DNA of 64,000 nucleotides from assembly GCA_964342465.1 (NCBI GenBank), contig CAYFFQ010000002.1, positions 62,001-126,000 on the forward strand, in the 5' to 3' direction. Source of the DNA: MGIIb-Q1 sp964342465 (GTDB taxonomy: Archaea; Thermoplasmatota; Poseidoniia; Poseidoniales; Thalassarchaeaceae). The notes beneath the pieces are model-generated. The model saw only the letters and a list, made by a program, of their open reading frames with translations, was not told where the DNA came from and did no database searches. Positions within the stretch are counted from its first letter, which is position 1. Each line of letters starts with the position of its first letter. Made by a program: the position numbers and the translations under genes. Shown here piece by piece: positions 10,029-18,254 of the stretch.

Positions 10029-10193
10029 GTGCCGGTTGCATGGTATCTTCTCCTCCTGCTCTGCGCCCTGTGTGGCGTAGGTTCTTGGTACATCAGAAAC
10101 TTCACTCGCAAGGTGGAACTCCTTCGGCTTGTCGCCTTCATCGGCATAGCCAGCATGGTCTCGTTGGTAATCTGGACATGGTCAATTACGTGA
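10029..10193 (+). CDS. Possible 54-residue small membrane protein
   Basis: A GTG-started frame of 55 codons lies in a 350-bp gap. Its product has two hydrophobic spans (VAWYLLLLLCALCGVGSWYI and LLRLVAFIGIASMVSLVIWTW) joined by a short basic-acidic link, a hairpin-like small membrane protein. No Shine-Dalgarno sequence precedes it and the frame is open from 10005, so the start is uncertain. Hydrophobicity in the right register is the main support. Confidence 0.45.
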   Translation: MPVAWYLLLLLCALCGVGSWYIRNFTRKVELLRLVAFIGIASMVSLVIWTWSIT

Positions 10194-10243
10194 TGGTGAG
10201 CGAGAGAGAGGAGTAGAGTTTACTAATTCACCACAACGCTATA

Positions 10244-10777
10244 ATGACGAATGGAGGTCATGGAATGGGGAAGATTGACATTGGTGAACAACCGAGAGGG
10301 TCTTCACTGGAAGGCTGTTTTCCGGTCCGCGCACCAGTCTGGTGGGGAAGAAGAGGAGAAGTTCGCTGCGAAACAGGATTGGCAGGAGTTTCGGGTCGTT
10401 TCGTGGTTCTGCGTCACCGTAAGAACTTCAAAAGTATTGAAGGGTTTCTTGCTAGGATACTCAGAGCGCCACACCATCTCTCTCGGCCACTGGATGAGAT
10501 GAACTCTCTTCTTTGGGAATTGGCTGACGGTCATCGTACCTTTGAAGAGATAGTGAGGACAATGGATGAGGTCTTCGGCGAACAGGTGGCACCTGCGTTC
10601 GAGCGCTGCGAGGCGGCCTTGAAACAATTGGGTGAGAGGGGTTTCATTCTCTTTTCAAGGTGTGAGTTCGAGGATGCTTGGCTCACAGGCCCCGGTATCG
10701 ACCCAGAGGGGGAGATAGAGGATGTTCAAGGAGTGGACATAGTGCCTATCGAGGGTGATATGGTCAATTGGGGATGA
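10244..10777 (+). CDS. PqqD-like (RRE-type) small protein
   Basis: 177 residues. The middle and C-terminal part (about 85-145) matches the PqqD winged-helix pattern: a hydrophobic strand region, then LLWELADGHRTFEEIV and a later ALKQLGERGFIL helix-turn. PqqD-type domains bind leader peptides of ribosomally made peptides and hand them to radical SAM enzymes; many stand-alone homologues have unknown roles. No radical SAM maturase or precursor peptide is adjacent here, so RiPP function is not shown. ATG 10244 could be leaderless; ATG 10265 has GGAGG seven bases upstream and is an equal choice. Confidence 0.6.
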   Translation: MTNGGHGMGKIDIGEQPRGSSLEGCFPVRAPVWWGRRGEVRCETGLAGVSGRFVVLRHRKNFKSIEGFLARILRAPHHLSRPLDEMNSLLWELADGHRTFEEIVRTMDEVFGEQVAPAFERCEAALKQLGERGFILFSRCEFEDAWLTGPGIDPEGEIEDVQGVDIVPIEGDMVNWG

Positions 10778-10801
10778 GCCACGCAACCGACCGTGCCAAT
10801 A

Positions 10802-10890
10802 GGAGGAGACCACTTCAGAGGGATGCTCCCGAAGAGCCGTAGTCATTGATTGGGTCGGTTGTGGAGGTGACCTCTTCAGAGGGATGCGCC
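10802..10890. repeat. 61-bp duplication at the 3' end of the surface-protein gene
   Basis: Bases 10802-10829 and 10863-10890 match at 25 of 28 positions with an offset of exactly 61 bp. The right copy overlaps the stop codon of the leftward gene (10876-10878) and the left copy lies in the intergenic gap. The same period recurs at three other loci in this window. Confidence 0.85.
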
Positions 10891-13800
10891 ACATCGTGCG
10901 CAGGTTTTCTCTCCTTCTTGACATTCGCCATGGCTGTAGATACCACAATCATCGCATTCGAGCCAACGGTCATCGGGGCCGAGGTTCTTGTTACAGTATG
11001 CACAGGCAACGACAGGAATTGATTGAGTGGCTTCAGTCTCTGTCGCCGAGCCTGCGGGCTCAGACGAATTCGTCTCAATCAGTGTTCCGCTATCTGTCGA
11101 TTCTTCAACGCCCCTATCAACTCGTTCCGATTCAACTGTTTCATCGGCGGAATCAGGAGGTGGGATGCCATCTTGTGGCTCTATCGTATTCGCTGTTGCT
11201 TCAACACTGTCAGCTGCATCATCAGCACTCATCGGAGCACCGAGGGCAGCGAATGCAGCATCCTTGTCGAGCGGAGCGGTGGCCCCTGCTCTGTCACCTT
11301 CTCCACTTCCTGCATCTGTTGCTGCAGGTTGATGTTCGGTGACTCCGAGGCTTCCGAAGGCAGAATCCAAGGATGGAGTGTGGGATACGGGATGTTGATT
11401 GTGATGCGGCGGAGAAGTCTGCTGAATCGGTTGTGGGGCAACAGTCGGCTGCAGATGTATGGCCGTATGAGGTGTCACCGACTGATGGGGAGATGGCATT
11501 TGCATCTGAGCCGAGTAGGCCTGCTGTTGGGCCTGCGCCGCCTGTTGACTCGCCCACTCTGCGGCCTCGCGCTGTTGTTGGCGGCGTAGGTCTGCAATCT
11601 TCTCCTCACTCCACCCCGCAGCGCGGTACTGGTCGTCAGTAATTCCGCTCTGCTCCGCTGGTCCGACCACTGCATGTTGGGGTTGAGGCCAGCCGGATTG
11701 TGCAGACATGGTGTGCATGGGCGGATGATGTGGGGCGTGAGTTGGATGTTGTGGTACTTGAACAATTGATGATTGAGGGGTGGGGTGCTGCTTCTGAGGC
11801 TGATTCGTATGCGAAACCGATACCGGTTCTTCATCCTCCTCATCGTCATATTCGTCGATGCTCCTCCGCTTCCTGTTGATGGCAATCACCATCACCCCAA
11901 CAAAAATGAGGAATACCAATGCTGCCATGCCTATGATGAGGGGCAGATTCTGCTCCACATCTCCGAAGGCGAAAAAGTAGCCACCGGGTTCCTCGACTGG
12001 TGTGGTGAATGATATCGCCGCAGTTGATGACCAGACACTTTGGTTTTCAACAAGTATCGAGAAGGCGAGGGGGGTTGTTGAATCTCGACTCGGTGCGGTG
12101 AGTTCACAATCCCATGCAATCTGTCTGCCAGTAGGGTCGTTTGTCGAAGGCGCGACCAACATCCAGCGGTGGTTATCACTCTCGATGTTGTTGCAGATGA
12201 CCGACCATTCTTCACCGCCATAGACCTTCAACTCCATCTCCTCGGTGAATGAGGAAAAACTGGTGGCATTGACCTTGAACAACATCCTTCGTCCAGGTTC
12301 CACTTCCTCGCCGTTGGTCAGGGAATGGGAGAATTGCAATTCACGATGAGATGCGACTGTCAGTGTCAGAGATTCATTGATGTCCTGCGAATTGCCTTGA
12401 TTGTCGGGACTCGCTTCGACATTGACGGAGAATGTGACCTGAGTGCCTACAGGGACATCAAATGCCACACTTATCAACCACTCAAGATGCAATTCCTGTT
12501 GTGGTGGCAGAGGTGTATCCATCCATTGGTCGAGGTTAGTCACCTGCCCGCCATTGGAAAGTGTTGAGAAGATTCCTAGGTGCATACTGTCTGATGAGAT
12601 TCTGATTCTCATGTCACCATCAACTGCATTACCATCGTTGATCAGTGTCAACTGAACAAGATGAAGTGAGTCGGTCCTGACATCCAACTTCTCGGTATCA
12701 ATCGTCAAGACAGGTCGCGTGACCCTCTCAGTATGCAGTGAGAAATCGTAGGAATTGTCGCTCTCATTCAGGTCGATTCCACTCTCCGGTGCGACAGAGA
12801 CACTCAGGTCAACTTGAAGATTCGCTTCTTCACCACCGGGGGGTGTGAAGACAACTTGGAATTGAACGATGTGATTGCCCTCGTAGGATGGCGAGAGTGA
12901 TATTGGGCCGAACTGCTCGCTGCCTCCGACTTCAATGTGATACATCCAAGTGGAGGGTATTCCATTCACGGTGACGGTTGCATAATCCGGTCCGTTCCCT
13001 CTGTTCTCCACTTCAAAGGTGACAGCCTCAGGAAAACCTGGGGTGACAAACTCATGTGTGGAGAGATTGCGTAGTACCAAGTCGTGCAACATGGTAACTC
13101 GTATCCCCCCGTATGGGTTGGCAAGTGCGGTTGAGCCGGAGAGAACTGAAGTGACTATCGGAGTGAGAATCGGGGCTGGGTCGCCGGCCTGGGCGTTGCT
13201 CGGGGCGATGACTTCAACTTGCACCTTCGCCGCCTCACCCGACCTAATGACGAGGTTGGGGTTGCTAGCGACAGTGGCATTCCAACCTCGCAGGTTCGAA
13301 TTATCAAGGGAGAAGGCGAAGGAATCCTGACTTGAAGCGTTGTTCCATACTGTGAATGGAATTGTCAGGGAGTCACCGGGTTCCACCCACCAACCGCTTG
13401 CTGGGATATCAACGGGGTTGACGCCTACTCCGGCATTAGAAATCATAGATGCTGTGAGGTTGACACGAATGGTAGCAGTGACGCTGAGGTCTGCCTGTGA
13501 AGTGGCGGTTACATCGATGGAAGCGGTCTGTCCCGGCAGTGCGGTGTTTGGAATGTCTGCCTGTAGTTGCACGATTGCTGAACTTCCCGGTGGAATGGTC
13601 ACAGTCGGGGGTTGGTTGTAGGAAATATCGAATGTCCAATTCGTCCACTGAACGACCGGAGTGGCACTCACTGAAAACGTGTCAGAACCATCACCGATGT
13701 TGGTCAGGTTGATAGAGAATTCACAGGAGGTGCCTGGAAGGCAGTAGTGGGTCTGTGGAATCACATCCCACGCTGGAATGTAGTCAGGGTCGACGAGCGT

Positions 13801-15210
13801 GGTGATAGTGACACTCGCTCCTGTAGATGGTTCGAGAGTGGATGAGATGGATGCAGTGGCGGCGTGTGACCCCACGGTGGCGCTCGCTCCCGGTTTGATT
13901 TGCACTTTGAAACTGATGCTCTCCCCCGGGCCTAACTCTATGTCCATTGAAGGGAGTATCGTGGAGCCAGACATGTGAACGAACTGATAGTCCCAGTCTG
14001 CAGGCAATCCCGATACCGAGGGGCGATAGTAATCGGTGAGATTGCCATCGTTCTGGACGGTCACTACATGGTCGGCCCAATGTCCTCTGCGGGCGTGGCC
14101 GTCCACACCTTTGCTCATGGAGACACCGAACTCTTCAGGCCATGCTTTCTCCTCGTAGAGAAGGACAACATCCTCAATCCAATATCCCGCTCCGTTGTCA
14201 CTCGCATCTGAAATGAACCGGAACCTGAACTTGGTGGCGGAATTGAGCACAGAAGTGGGAATGTTGAATCCTGGCCGTTGGCTTCCACCCGGACGATTAA
14301 GTTCGTTTTGAATCAGCCAACTTGTGCCATCGGTCAGGTCGGCGTCGACGACACCATCGAAGGAAAATCCATTGTTGACTGTGTTGACCCATGATGAAGT
14401 GGATCCATCCCACCACTCAATTCTGACGCCATCTCCATTACCAGCAGAACCGGTGTAGAAGAATCCGAGTTTGGCGTAGGTGTTCGGGTTATCGTGGGCG
14501 TTGGAGAAATCGAAATTGGGGGAGGTGAGGGAGCGGTCCCAACTGGCGCCATAGGAACTGCTCGTACCTCCACTTCCCACATTGAAGGCAGAATTGACGA
14601 GGGAGACGGCAGAATCAGTCTGCCATCCGCTAGAGAAGGTCCAACCACCCTGAGTGTCACAGTTATCATACACTTGGCCGACGGCGAAGGATTTGCTCAA
14701 CGCATCGTTGCCTCTATTGTCATCGTTGGCTATCAAAGTAGTAGCAACCAAGGTGTGATTGCCACCATATCTGGGTGAAACGGTTGCTGTTGCGGTTGTC
14801 GATGAACCACCTGAGATTGAGCCCACGTTGACCGTTTGGTTGTAGATCTCAAATCCACTGTATTCGTTGTGCAGTATCACCAGACGCATGGTGAATGCAC
14901 CACTCGCAGTCGTACCACTGTTCTGAACGGTGACGGATATCGTCGATGAGACATTGACCATTGCATCTATCAGATAGAGGCTGACTGGACGATTAAATCC
15001 ACCGTCGGACGGGTCGTGGCTCGACAAGAGACGATATGTTGTCTGGTCGGCGGAATTGACATAGGTGATGTCAAAAGAGACCGGATGGACGTCGATTCCA
15101 CTGGCAGCCTCAACAGGCTCGCTGATAGAGTCACTCTCTATCACTATAAGTGTCGATGACAAGAAAATGAGGGCGAGCAGGATTGACCGGCTTCGGCTTG
15201 CAGTAAGCAT
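10876..15210 (-). CDS. Giant membrane-anchored surface protein with cytosolic zinc-finger tail
   Basis: 1444 residues from ATG 15210; a TTG seven codons upstream is also in frame. A signal peptide (core ILLALIFLSSTLIVIE) leads into about 1050 residues of beta-rich extracellular sequence with repeated CARDB/NEW3-like Ig-type domains and many N-glycosylation sequons (NxS/T). A single membrane span follows near residue 1085 (LIIGMAALVFLIFVGVMVIA), then a basic stop and a long Gln/Pro/His-rich cytosolic part. The last 40 residues hold a RING/PHD-like metal site: C-x2-C, C-x2-C, H-x2-C, C-x2-C. Possibly a cell-surface adhesion or envelope protein with a cytosolic contact. Function not recognised. 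Confidence 0.8.
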   Translation of the reverse strand: MLTASRSRSILLALIFLSSTLIVIESDSISEPVEAASGIDVHPVSFDITYVNSADQTTYRLLSSHDPSDGGFNRPVSLYLIDAMVNVSSTISVTVQNSGTTASGAFTMRLVILHNEYSGFEIYNQTVNVGSISGGSSTTATATVSPRYGGNHTLVATTLIANDDNRGNDALSKSFAVGQVYDNCDTQGGWTFSSGWQTDSAVSLVNSAFNVGSGGTSSSYGASWDRSLTSPNFDFSNAHDNPNTYAKLGFFYTGSAGNGDGVRIEWWDGSTSSWVNTVNNGFSFDGVVDADLTDGTSWLIQNELNRPGGSQRPGFNIPTSVLNSATKFRFRFISDASDNGAGYWIEDVVLLYEEKAWPEEFGVSMSKGVDGHARRGHWADHVVTVQNDGNLTDYYRPSVSGLPADWDYQFVHMSGSTILPSMDIELGPGESISFKVQIKPGASATVGSHAATASISSTLEPSTGASVTITTLVDPDYIPAWDVIPQTHYCLPGTSCEFSINLTNIGDGSDTFSVSATPVVQWTNWTFDISYNQPPTVTIPPGSSAIVQLQADIPNTALPGQTASIDVTATSQADLSVTATIRVNLTASMISNAGVGVNPVDIPASGWWVEPGDSLTIPFTVWNNASSQDSFAFSLDNSNLRGWNATVASNPNLVIRSGEAAKVQVEVIAPSNAQAGDPAPILTPIVTSVLSGSTALANPYGGIRVTMLHDLVLRNLSTHEFVTPGFPEAVTFEVENRGNGPDYATVTVNGIPSTWMYHIEVGGSEQFGPISLSPSYEGNHIVQFQVVFTPPGGEEANLQVDLSVSVAPESGIDLNESDNSYDFSLHTERVTRPVLTIDTEKLDVRTDSLHLVQLTLINDGNAVDGDMRIRISSDSMHLGIFSTLSNGGQVTNLDQWMDTPLPPQQELHLEWLISVAFDVPVGTQVTFSVNVEASPDNQGNSQDINESLTLTVASHRELQFSHSLTNGEEVEPGRRMLFKVNATSFSSFTEEMELKVYGGEEWSVICNNIESDNHRWMLVAPSTNDPTGRQIAWDCELTAPSRDSTTPLAFSILVENQSVWSSTAAISFTTPVEEPGGYFFAFGDVEQNLPLIIGMAALVFLIFVGVMVIAINRKRRSIDEYDDEEDEEPVSVSHTNQPQKQHPTPQSSIVQVPQHPTHAPHHPPMHTMSAQSGWPQPQHAVVGPAEQSGITDDQYRAAGWSEEKIADLRRQQQREAAEWASQQAAQAQQQAYSAQMQMPSPHQSVTPHTAIHLQPTVAPQPIQQTSPPHHNQHPVSHTPSLDSAFGSLGVTEHQPAATDAGSGEGDRAGATAPLDKDAAFAALGAPMSADDAADSVEATANTIEPQDGIPPPDSADETVESERVDRGVEESTDSGTLIETNSSEPAGSATETEATQSIPVVACAYCNKNLGPDDRWLECDDCGIYSHGECQEGEKTCARCGASL

Positions 15211-15245
15211 GTGTTCCGTTTCCAAACCCAATCATCATTATTTGA

Positions 15246-15272
15246 ATGCGCCGGTCTTTAGACCGGTATTGC
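15246..15272. other. Hairpin and dispersed intergenic motif, copy 1
   Basis: CCGGTC-TTTA-GACCGG (15251-15266) is a perfect 6-bp stem in front of the surface-protein gene, with an AT-rich TATA-like stretch between it and ATG 15210. The flanks ATGCGCCGGTCT and CGGTATTGC recur at 45293-45313 without the central six bases TTAGAC. It could be a regulatory hairpin or a remnant of a small dispersed repeat. Confidence 0.5.
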
Positions 15273-15420
15273 AATCTGAAGAAATCATGTGCCCTTTCAC
15301 TTTCGGGAGAATCGTTGATGAGAAGTTGGTGGCATAGCCACTTGGATGCGGATAGCCGTACTCTCGGATGAATCCGTAATAGTGTCTGATGAGTCGAAGC
15401 GAGAAGGCTCAGTCAATACG

Positions 15421-16230
15421 TCACTCCTCAGAAACGGATGCCCTCTCCAACTCAACTCTCTTCTCCCGCAGGTTGGCTGCGTAATAGATTCCCAACGGTA
15501 GCCCAAGTCCCATGACAAAGCAGGTCATCAGTGCTGTAAGTGACCAGACAGACTCGACAAAAGGATTCAATTCAAACTGTTCGACTGTTGTCAAATCGTG
15601 CTTAACTGAAGTGAAGGTCAGTGACACACTACCGCGGTCTATAGGTTCGCTGTTGACCAGTTCAATCGACCATGTCACGGTAGAGTTGGAAGATTTGAGA
15701 ATCTCCTCTGACATCTCCGTCGCTGATTGCAAATCATCAGCCCTTACGGTTCCCTTTCCGGAGAGAGGTAATTCCTCATTGAGCAATCCTCTGAGGAGAA
15801 CACTTCCTGACTCATCCAACTCCCTCTGATGATTGAAAGAATAACTACAGTGGTTCACCATCTCAAAATCGGAATTTGGTTCCAAGCAGACAAATCGTTC
15901 CGCCGTTGCATCTCCGAGAGAGGGGTGAGACCACCAGCGACTTCCGCCACTGGTAACACTCAGGATTGAGCCACTAGGTGCACCCTCCAGTGTAAAGTTG
16001 GTCCATGAGACAGACCCGCTGGTTGTTGCCAACCAAACTAGGGTGTCAGATGTGTCGTTTCCTGAATCGCTAAGAATGACGATTTCCTCTTTTAGGGTCG
16101 TCTCGTAAATGTAGTATTCACTGTCGAGAGAAGCAGAATATACCGCATATCCAAGTACTAGAATCAGAGTAGTTGAAAGACCGAGCAAGGTCCGAAGAAG
16201 GTTGGGGTTGCGAGCAAGAGCCTTCTCCAT
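15421..16230 (-). CDS. Bitopic membrane protein of unknown function
   Basis: 269 residues with ATG 16230. There is one span near the N-terminus (LLGLSTTLILVLGYAVYSAS) and one near the C-terminus (LTALMTCFVMGLGLPLGIYY), with about 190 polar, beta-rich residues between them that probably face outside. A short charged cytosolic tail ends the protein. It precedes the giant surface-protein gene on the same strand with a 190-bp gap, so a functional link is possible. I recognise no domain. Confidence 0.75.
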   Translation of the reverse strand: MEKALARNPNLLRTLLGLSTTLILVLGYAVYSASLDSEYYIYETTLKEEIVILSDSGNDTSDTLVWLATTSGSVSWTNFTLEGAPSGSILSVTSGGSRWWSHPSLGDATAERFVCLEPNSDFEMVNHCSYSFNHQRELDESGSVLLRGLLNEELPLSGKGTVRADDLQSATEMSEEILKSSNSTVTWSIELVNSEPIDRGSVSLTFTSVKHDLTTVEQFELNPFVESVWSLTALMTCFVMGLGLPLGIYYAANLREKRVELERASVSEE

Positions 16231-16405
16231 GAAGTGCCGACTGGTGAGGCCGGTTTGAAGTTGATGCTATTCACTCATGGCAGTTCGTACCCCCTCCCCA
16301 CAATTTGCCGACACATTCTCGTCGAGTGGACGATGTGGCCAGCAATTCAGGCATATCAGGAAAGTTAATCTCGATGAGAGGGTCTGTCGTCTTGCTGGAA
16401 GCAAT

Positions 16406-16421
16406 CCCCCCGTAGGGGGGG
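16406..16421. other. GC-only hairpin upstream of the ribosomal operon promoter
   Basis: CCCCCC-GTA-GGGGGGG forms a six-pair stem between the divergent genes at 16230 and 16473. It ends nine bases before the TTAAATATG box. It could insulate the two transcription units or be a protein site. Confidence 0.5.
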
Positions 16422-16429
16422 CGGTTGCG

Positions 16430-16438
16430 TTAAATATG
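16430..16438 (+). promoter_or_regulatory. TATA-box candidate for the rps19e operon
   Basis: TTAAATATG is centred about 39 bases before ATG 16473. With initiation some 25 bases downstream it would give a short leader that includes AGGTG at 16462-16466, six bases from the start codon. Confidence 0.6.
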
Positions 16439-16472
16439 GATGGTCGGTCGGCGGGATACTCAGGTGTAGTAG

Positions 16473-16943
16473 ATGACAACCTATCACGATGTTCCAGCAA
16501 ACTTGCTGCTGCCCCTCGTTGCCGAGAAGATGTCTGAGATGGAAGGTGTCTCACGGCCCGCATGGGCTGAACACGTGAAGACAGGAATTCACCGCGAGAG
16601 GGCCCCTACACAGGAGAATTGGTGGGAAATCAGAACCGCTGCGGTGTTGCGCAAGGTCGCCCTCAACGCGCCGGTGGGCGTCAACCATCTCGCTCAGATG
16701 TTCGGTGGCGCTCAGGACAGGGGCAGTTCACCGTCAAGAGCGAAGGCGGGTTCACGGCACATCATCCGCACGGTTCTACAGCAGTTGGAAACTGCTGGCC
16801 TTGTCGAAATCAAGACCAATCTAGCGGGAAATGTGAACCTCGGCAGGGGATTGACTCCGGCCGGCCAAAAACTGCTTGATGATGCGGCATTTGCTGTGAG
16901 GCCGGACGCAGAAGCCATTGCGCCGGGACTATCCAAGTATTGA
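16473..16943 (+). CDS. rps19e: 30S ribosomal protein S19e
   Basis: The 156-residue protein is archaeal/eukaryotic-specific, sits in the small subunit head and matures it. The family opening is clear (MTTYHDVPANLL), as are the WWEIRTAAVLRKVAL and VGVNHLAQMFGG segments and the winged-helix end GRGLTPAGQKLLD. Length is normal. It leads an operon with a PDCD5-family protein, L39e, L31e and S17e. AGGTG sits six bases before ATG 16473. Confidence 0.97.
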   Translation: MTTYHDVPANLLLPLVAEKMSEMEGVSRPAWAEHVKTGIHRERAPTQENWWEIRTAAVLRKVALNAPVGVNHLAQMFGGAQDRGSSPSRAKAGSRHIIRTVLQQLETAGLVEIKTNLAGNVNLGRGLTPAGQKLLDDAAFAVRPDAEAIAPGLSKY

Positions 16944-16952
16944 TTCAAGTAG

Positions 16953-17330
16953 GTGGGGGCGGTGTCAGAGGCTATGGTGGCGGAAGATTCCGAATTGGAG
17001 CGCCTCAGGGCGGCCCGTCGCGCCGAGATTCAACAGCAATACGAATCCGAGGTTGAAAAACAACTGGCCACCGAAGAGGCGCAAGCCACCGAGGCGCAGG
17101 AGTTGGAAGTACTCAACACCGCCATGCGAACCATACTGACACCAGAAGCAAGGCAGCGCCTCGCCACTCTTGAGATGACCCGCGGAGACGTTGTCCTTGC
17201 TGTCAAGAGACACCTCTTCAATCTCTTCAACCGCGGTCAGTTGGAAACTCCAGTATCTGATGACATTCTGAAAGCAGTCCTGAGGAATCTGTCCGAATCA
17301 AAGCGGGAATCTTCGATACGAAGAATATGA
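16953..17330 (+). CDS. PDCD5-family DNA/RNA-binding protein
   Basis: About 118-125 residues, charged and helical: an N-terminal coiled-coil stretch (ELERLRAARRAEIQQQYESE) then the compact core LTPEARQRLATLEM. This matches the conserved archaeal PDCD5-related family, a three-helix-bundle nucleic-acid-binding protein usually encoded after S19e. Three starts are possible in frame: GTG 16953, GTG 16962 and ATG 16974; the family N-terminus fits 16962 or 16974 best. Precise biochemical role is unknown in archaea. Confidence 0.9.
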   Translation: MGAVSEAMVAEDSELERLRAARRAEIQQQYESEVEKQLATEEAQATEAQELEVLNTAMRTILTPEARQRLATLEMTRGDVVLAVKRHLFNLFNRGQLETPVSDDILKAVLRNLSESKRESSIRRI

Positions 17331-17340
17331 GGTGAGATGA

Positions 17341-17496
17341 ATGGCAAGAAACAAACCAGCACCGAAAAAGAAGCGTTTGAACAAGGTCACCAACAGAAAC
17401 AGAAGAGTACCTGTCTGGGTCATGCAGCGCACAGGGCGCAACATGACCAGCCATCAGAAGAGGCACCACTGGCGAAGGAGCAAATTGCAGAGGTGA
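17341..17496 (+). CDS. rpl39e: 50S ribosomal protein L39e
   Basis: A 51-residue, strongly basic protein lining the peptide exit tunnel. The pattern is typical: RNKPAPKKKRLNKVTNRNRR, then VPVWVMQRTGRN and a basic, Trp-containing end HHWRRSKLQR. GAGGTGAG lies just upstream of ATG 17341. The next gene, L31e, starts five bases after its stop with AGGTGA overlapping the stop codon, so the two are translated together. Confidence 0.97.
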   Translation: MARNKPAPKKKRLNKVTNRNRRVPVWVMQRTGRNMTSHQKRHHWRRSKLQR

Positions 17497-17501
17497 TGTG
17501 A

Positions 17502-17789
17502 ATGGCTGAGAATCTTTACTACGGCTCGAGAAATTACACTGTTCCATTACGGGCAGCATGGGCGTGCCAGCGAACCAAGAGAGCAAAAAGAGCAATTGAA
17601 GTTCTCAAAAAGTTCATCTCCCAACACATGAGAGTGCAGGATGATGAGGAGATTTGGATTGACCAGGCGGTCAATGAGGTCATCTGGGAGAGGGGCATTG
17701 AGAAACCACCGCGCCGCATCCATGTCGTCGTCAACCGAGTAGAGGGAGACGAGAGAATCGAAGTCGTATTGGACGAGGCAAAGTATTGA
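17502..17789 (+). CDS. rpl31e: 50S ribosomal protein L31e
   Basis: 95 residues, a large-subunit protein near the tunnel exit. Diagnostic stretches are NYTVPLRAAW, KRAKRAIEVLKKFI, WIDQAVNEVIWERGI and KPPRRIHVVV. It follows L39e, the usual archaeal neighbour. In many archaea eIF6 and L18a follow; here S17e follows instead. Confidence 0.97.
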   Translation: MAENLYYGSRNYTVPLRAAWACQRTKRAKRAIEVLKKFISQHMRVQDDEEIWIDQAVNEVIWERGIEKPPRRIHVVVNRVEGDERIEVVLDEAKY

Positions 17790-17798
17790 GGTGAAAAC

Positions 17799-18011
17799 AT
17801 GGGGAACATCAGACCATCATTCGTGAAGATCCGCGCCATCAAACTATGTGAAGAATATCCGGACAAGTTCGGCGTCGATTTCGACGAGAACAAAAAATTG
17901 GTTGAACAATTCACTGACCTGCGAGACGAGGACGGAAATCTCGCAAACAAGAGAATCCGTAACTGGATTGCAGGTTACATCACTCGCTACAAGCAGCGTC
18001 GTGTGGATTGA
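17799..18011 (+). CDS. rps17e: 30S ribosomal protein S17e
   Basis: 70 residues. It shows the S17e pattern MGNIRPSFVKIRAI, then DFDENKKLVEQFTDL and the basic end RIRNWIAGYITRYK. GAGGTGA lies four to five bases before ATG 17799. Its position in the S19e/L31e operon is not the commonest archaeal order, but the sequence is clear. Confidence 0.93.
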   Translation: MGNIRPSFVKIRAIKLCEEYPDKFGVDFDENKKLVEQFTDLRDEDGNLANKRIRNWIAGYITRYKQRRVD

Positions 18012-18024
18012 GGTGAGAGGGCGC

Positions 18025-18252
18025 TTGTCCGTCCAGCCACTTGAGTTTGTTTGGTCTCACGAACCACCGTTTATCAGGCACCCTGACCTTAGGGTTGTGG
18101 AGATGTTGTTCAACTGGTTGGGCGAACAGGGTGTAACGAAGAGGAGCATCCCCATCCCCGACAGGGAGAGTGGTCAGTGGATATTGTTCATCTATCAACC
18201 CGTTGACCCCGTTGTTATTGAGGCGTGGCGACCAGATGATTCGGAGGAGTGA
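18025..18252 (+). CDS. Small conserved-looking protein of unknown function
   Basis: About 75 residues, with WSHEPPFIRHPDLRVVEML, WLGEQGVTKRSIPIP and WILFIYQPVDPVVIEAW. The alternation of aromatic and hydrophobic residues suggests a small alpha/beta fold. TTG 18025 follows GAGGTGA at 18010-18016; GTG 18013 is an alternative. It sits directly between rps17e and trmJ (2-base gap to the next ATG), so it is very likely translated in the operon and may act in translation or RNA modification. Confidence 0.6.
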   Translation: MSVQPLEFVWSHEPPFIRHPDLRVVEMLFNWLGEQGVTKRSIPIPDRESGQWILFIYQPVDPVVIEAWRPDDSEE

Positions 18253-18254
18253 GT

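Noticed and set aside
16277..16537. 86-residue frame between the divergent genes at 16.2-16.5 kb
   Set aside because: Crosses the GC hairpin and the rps19e promoter, and overlaps rps19e in another frame.
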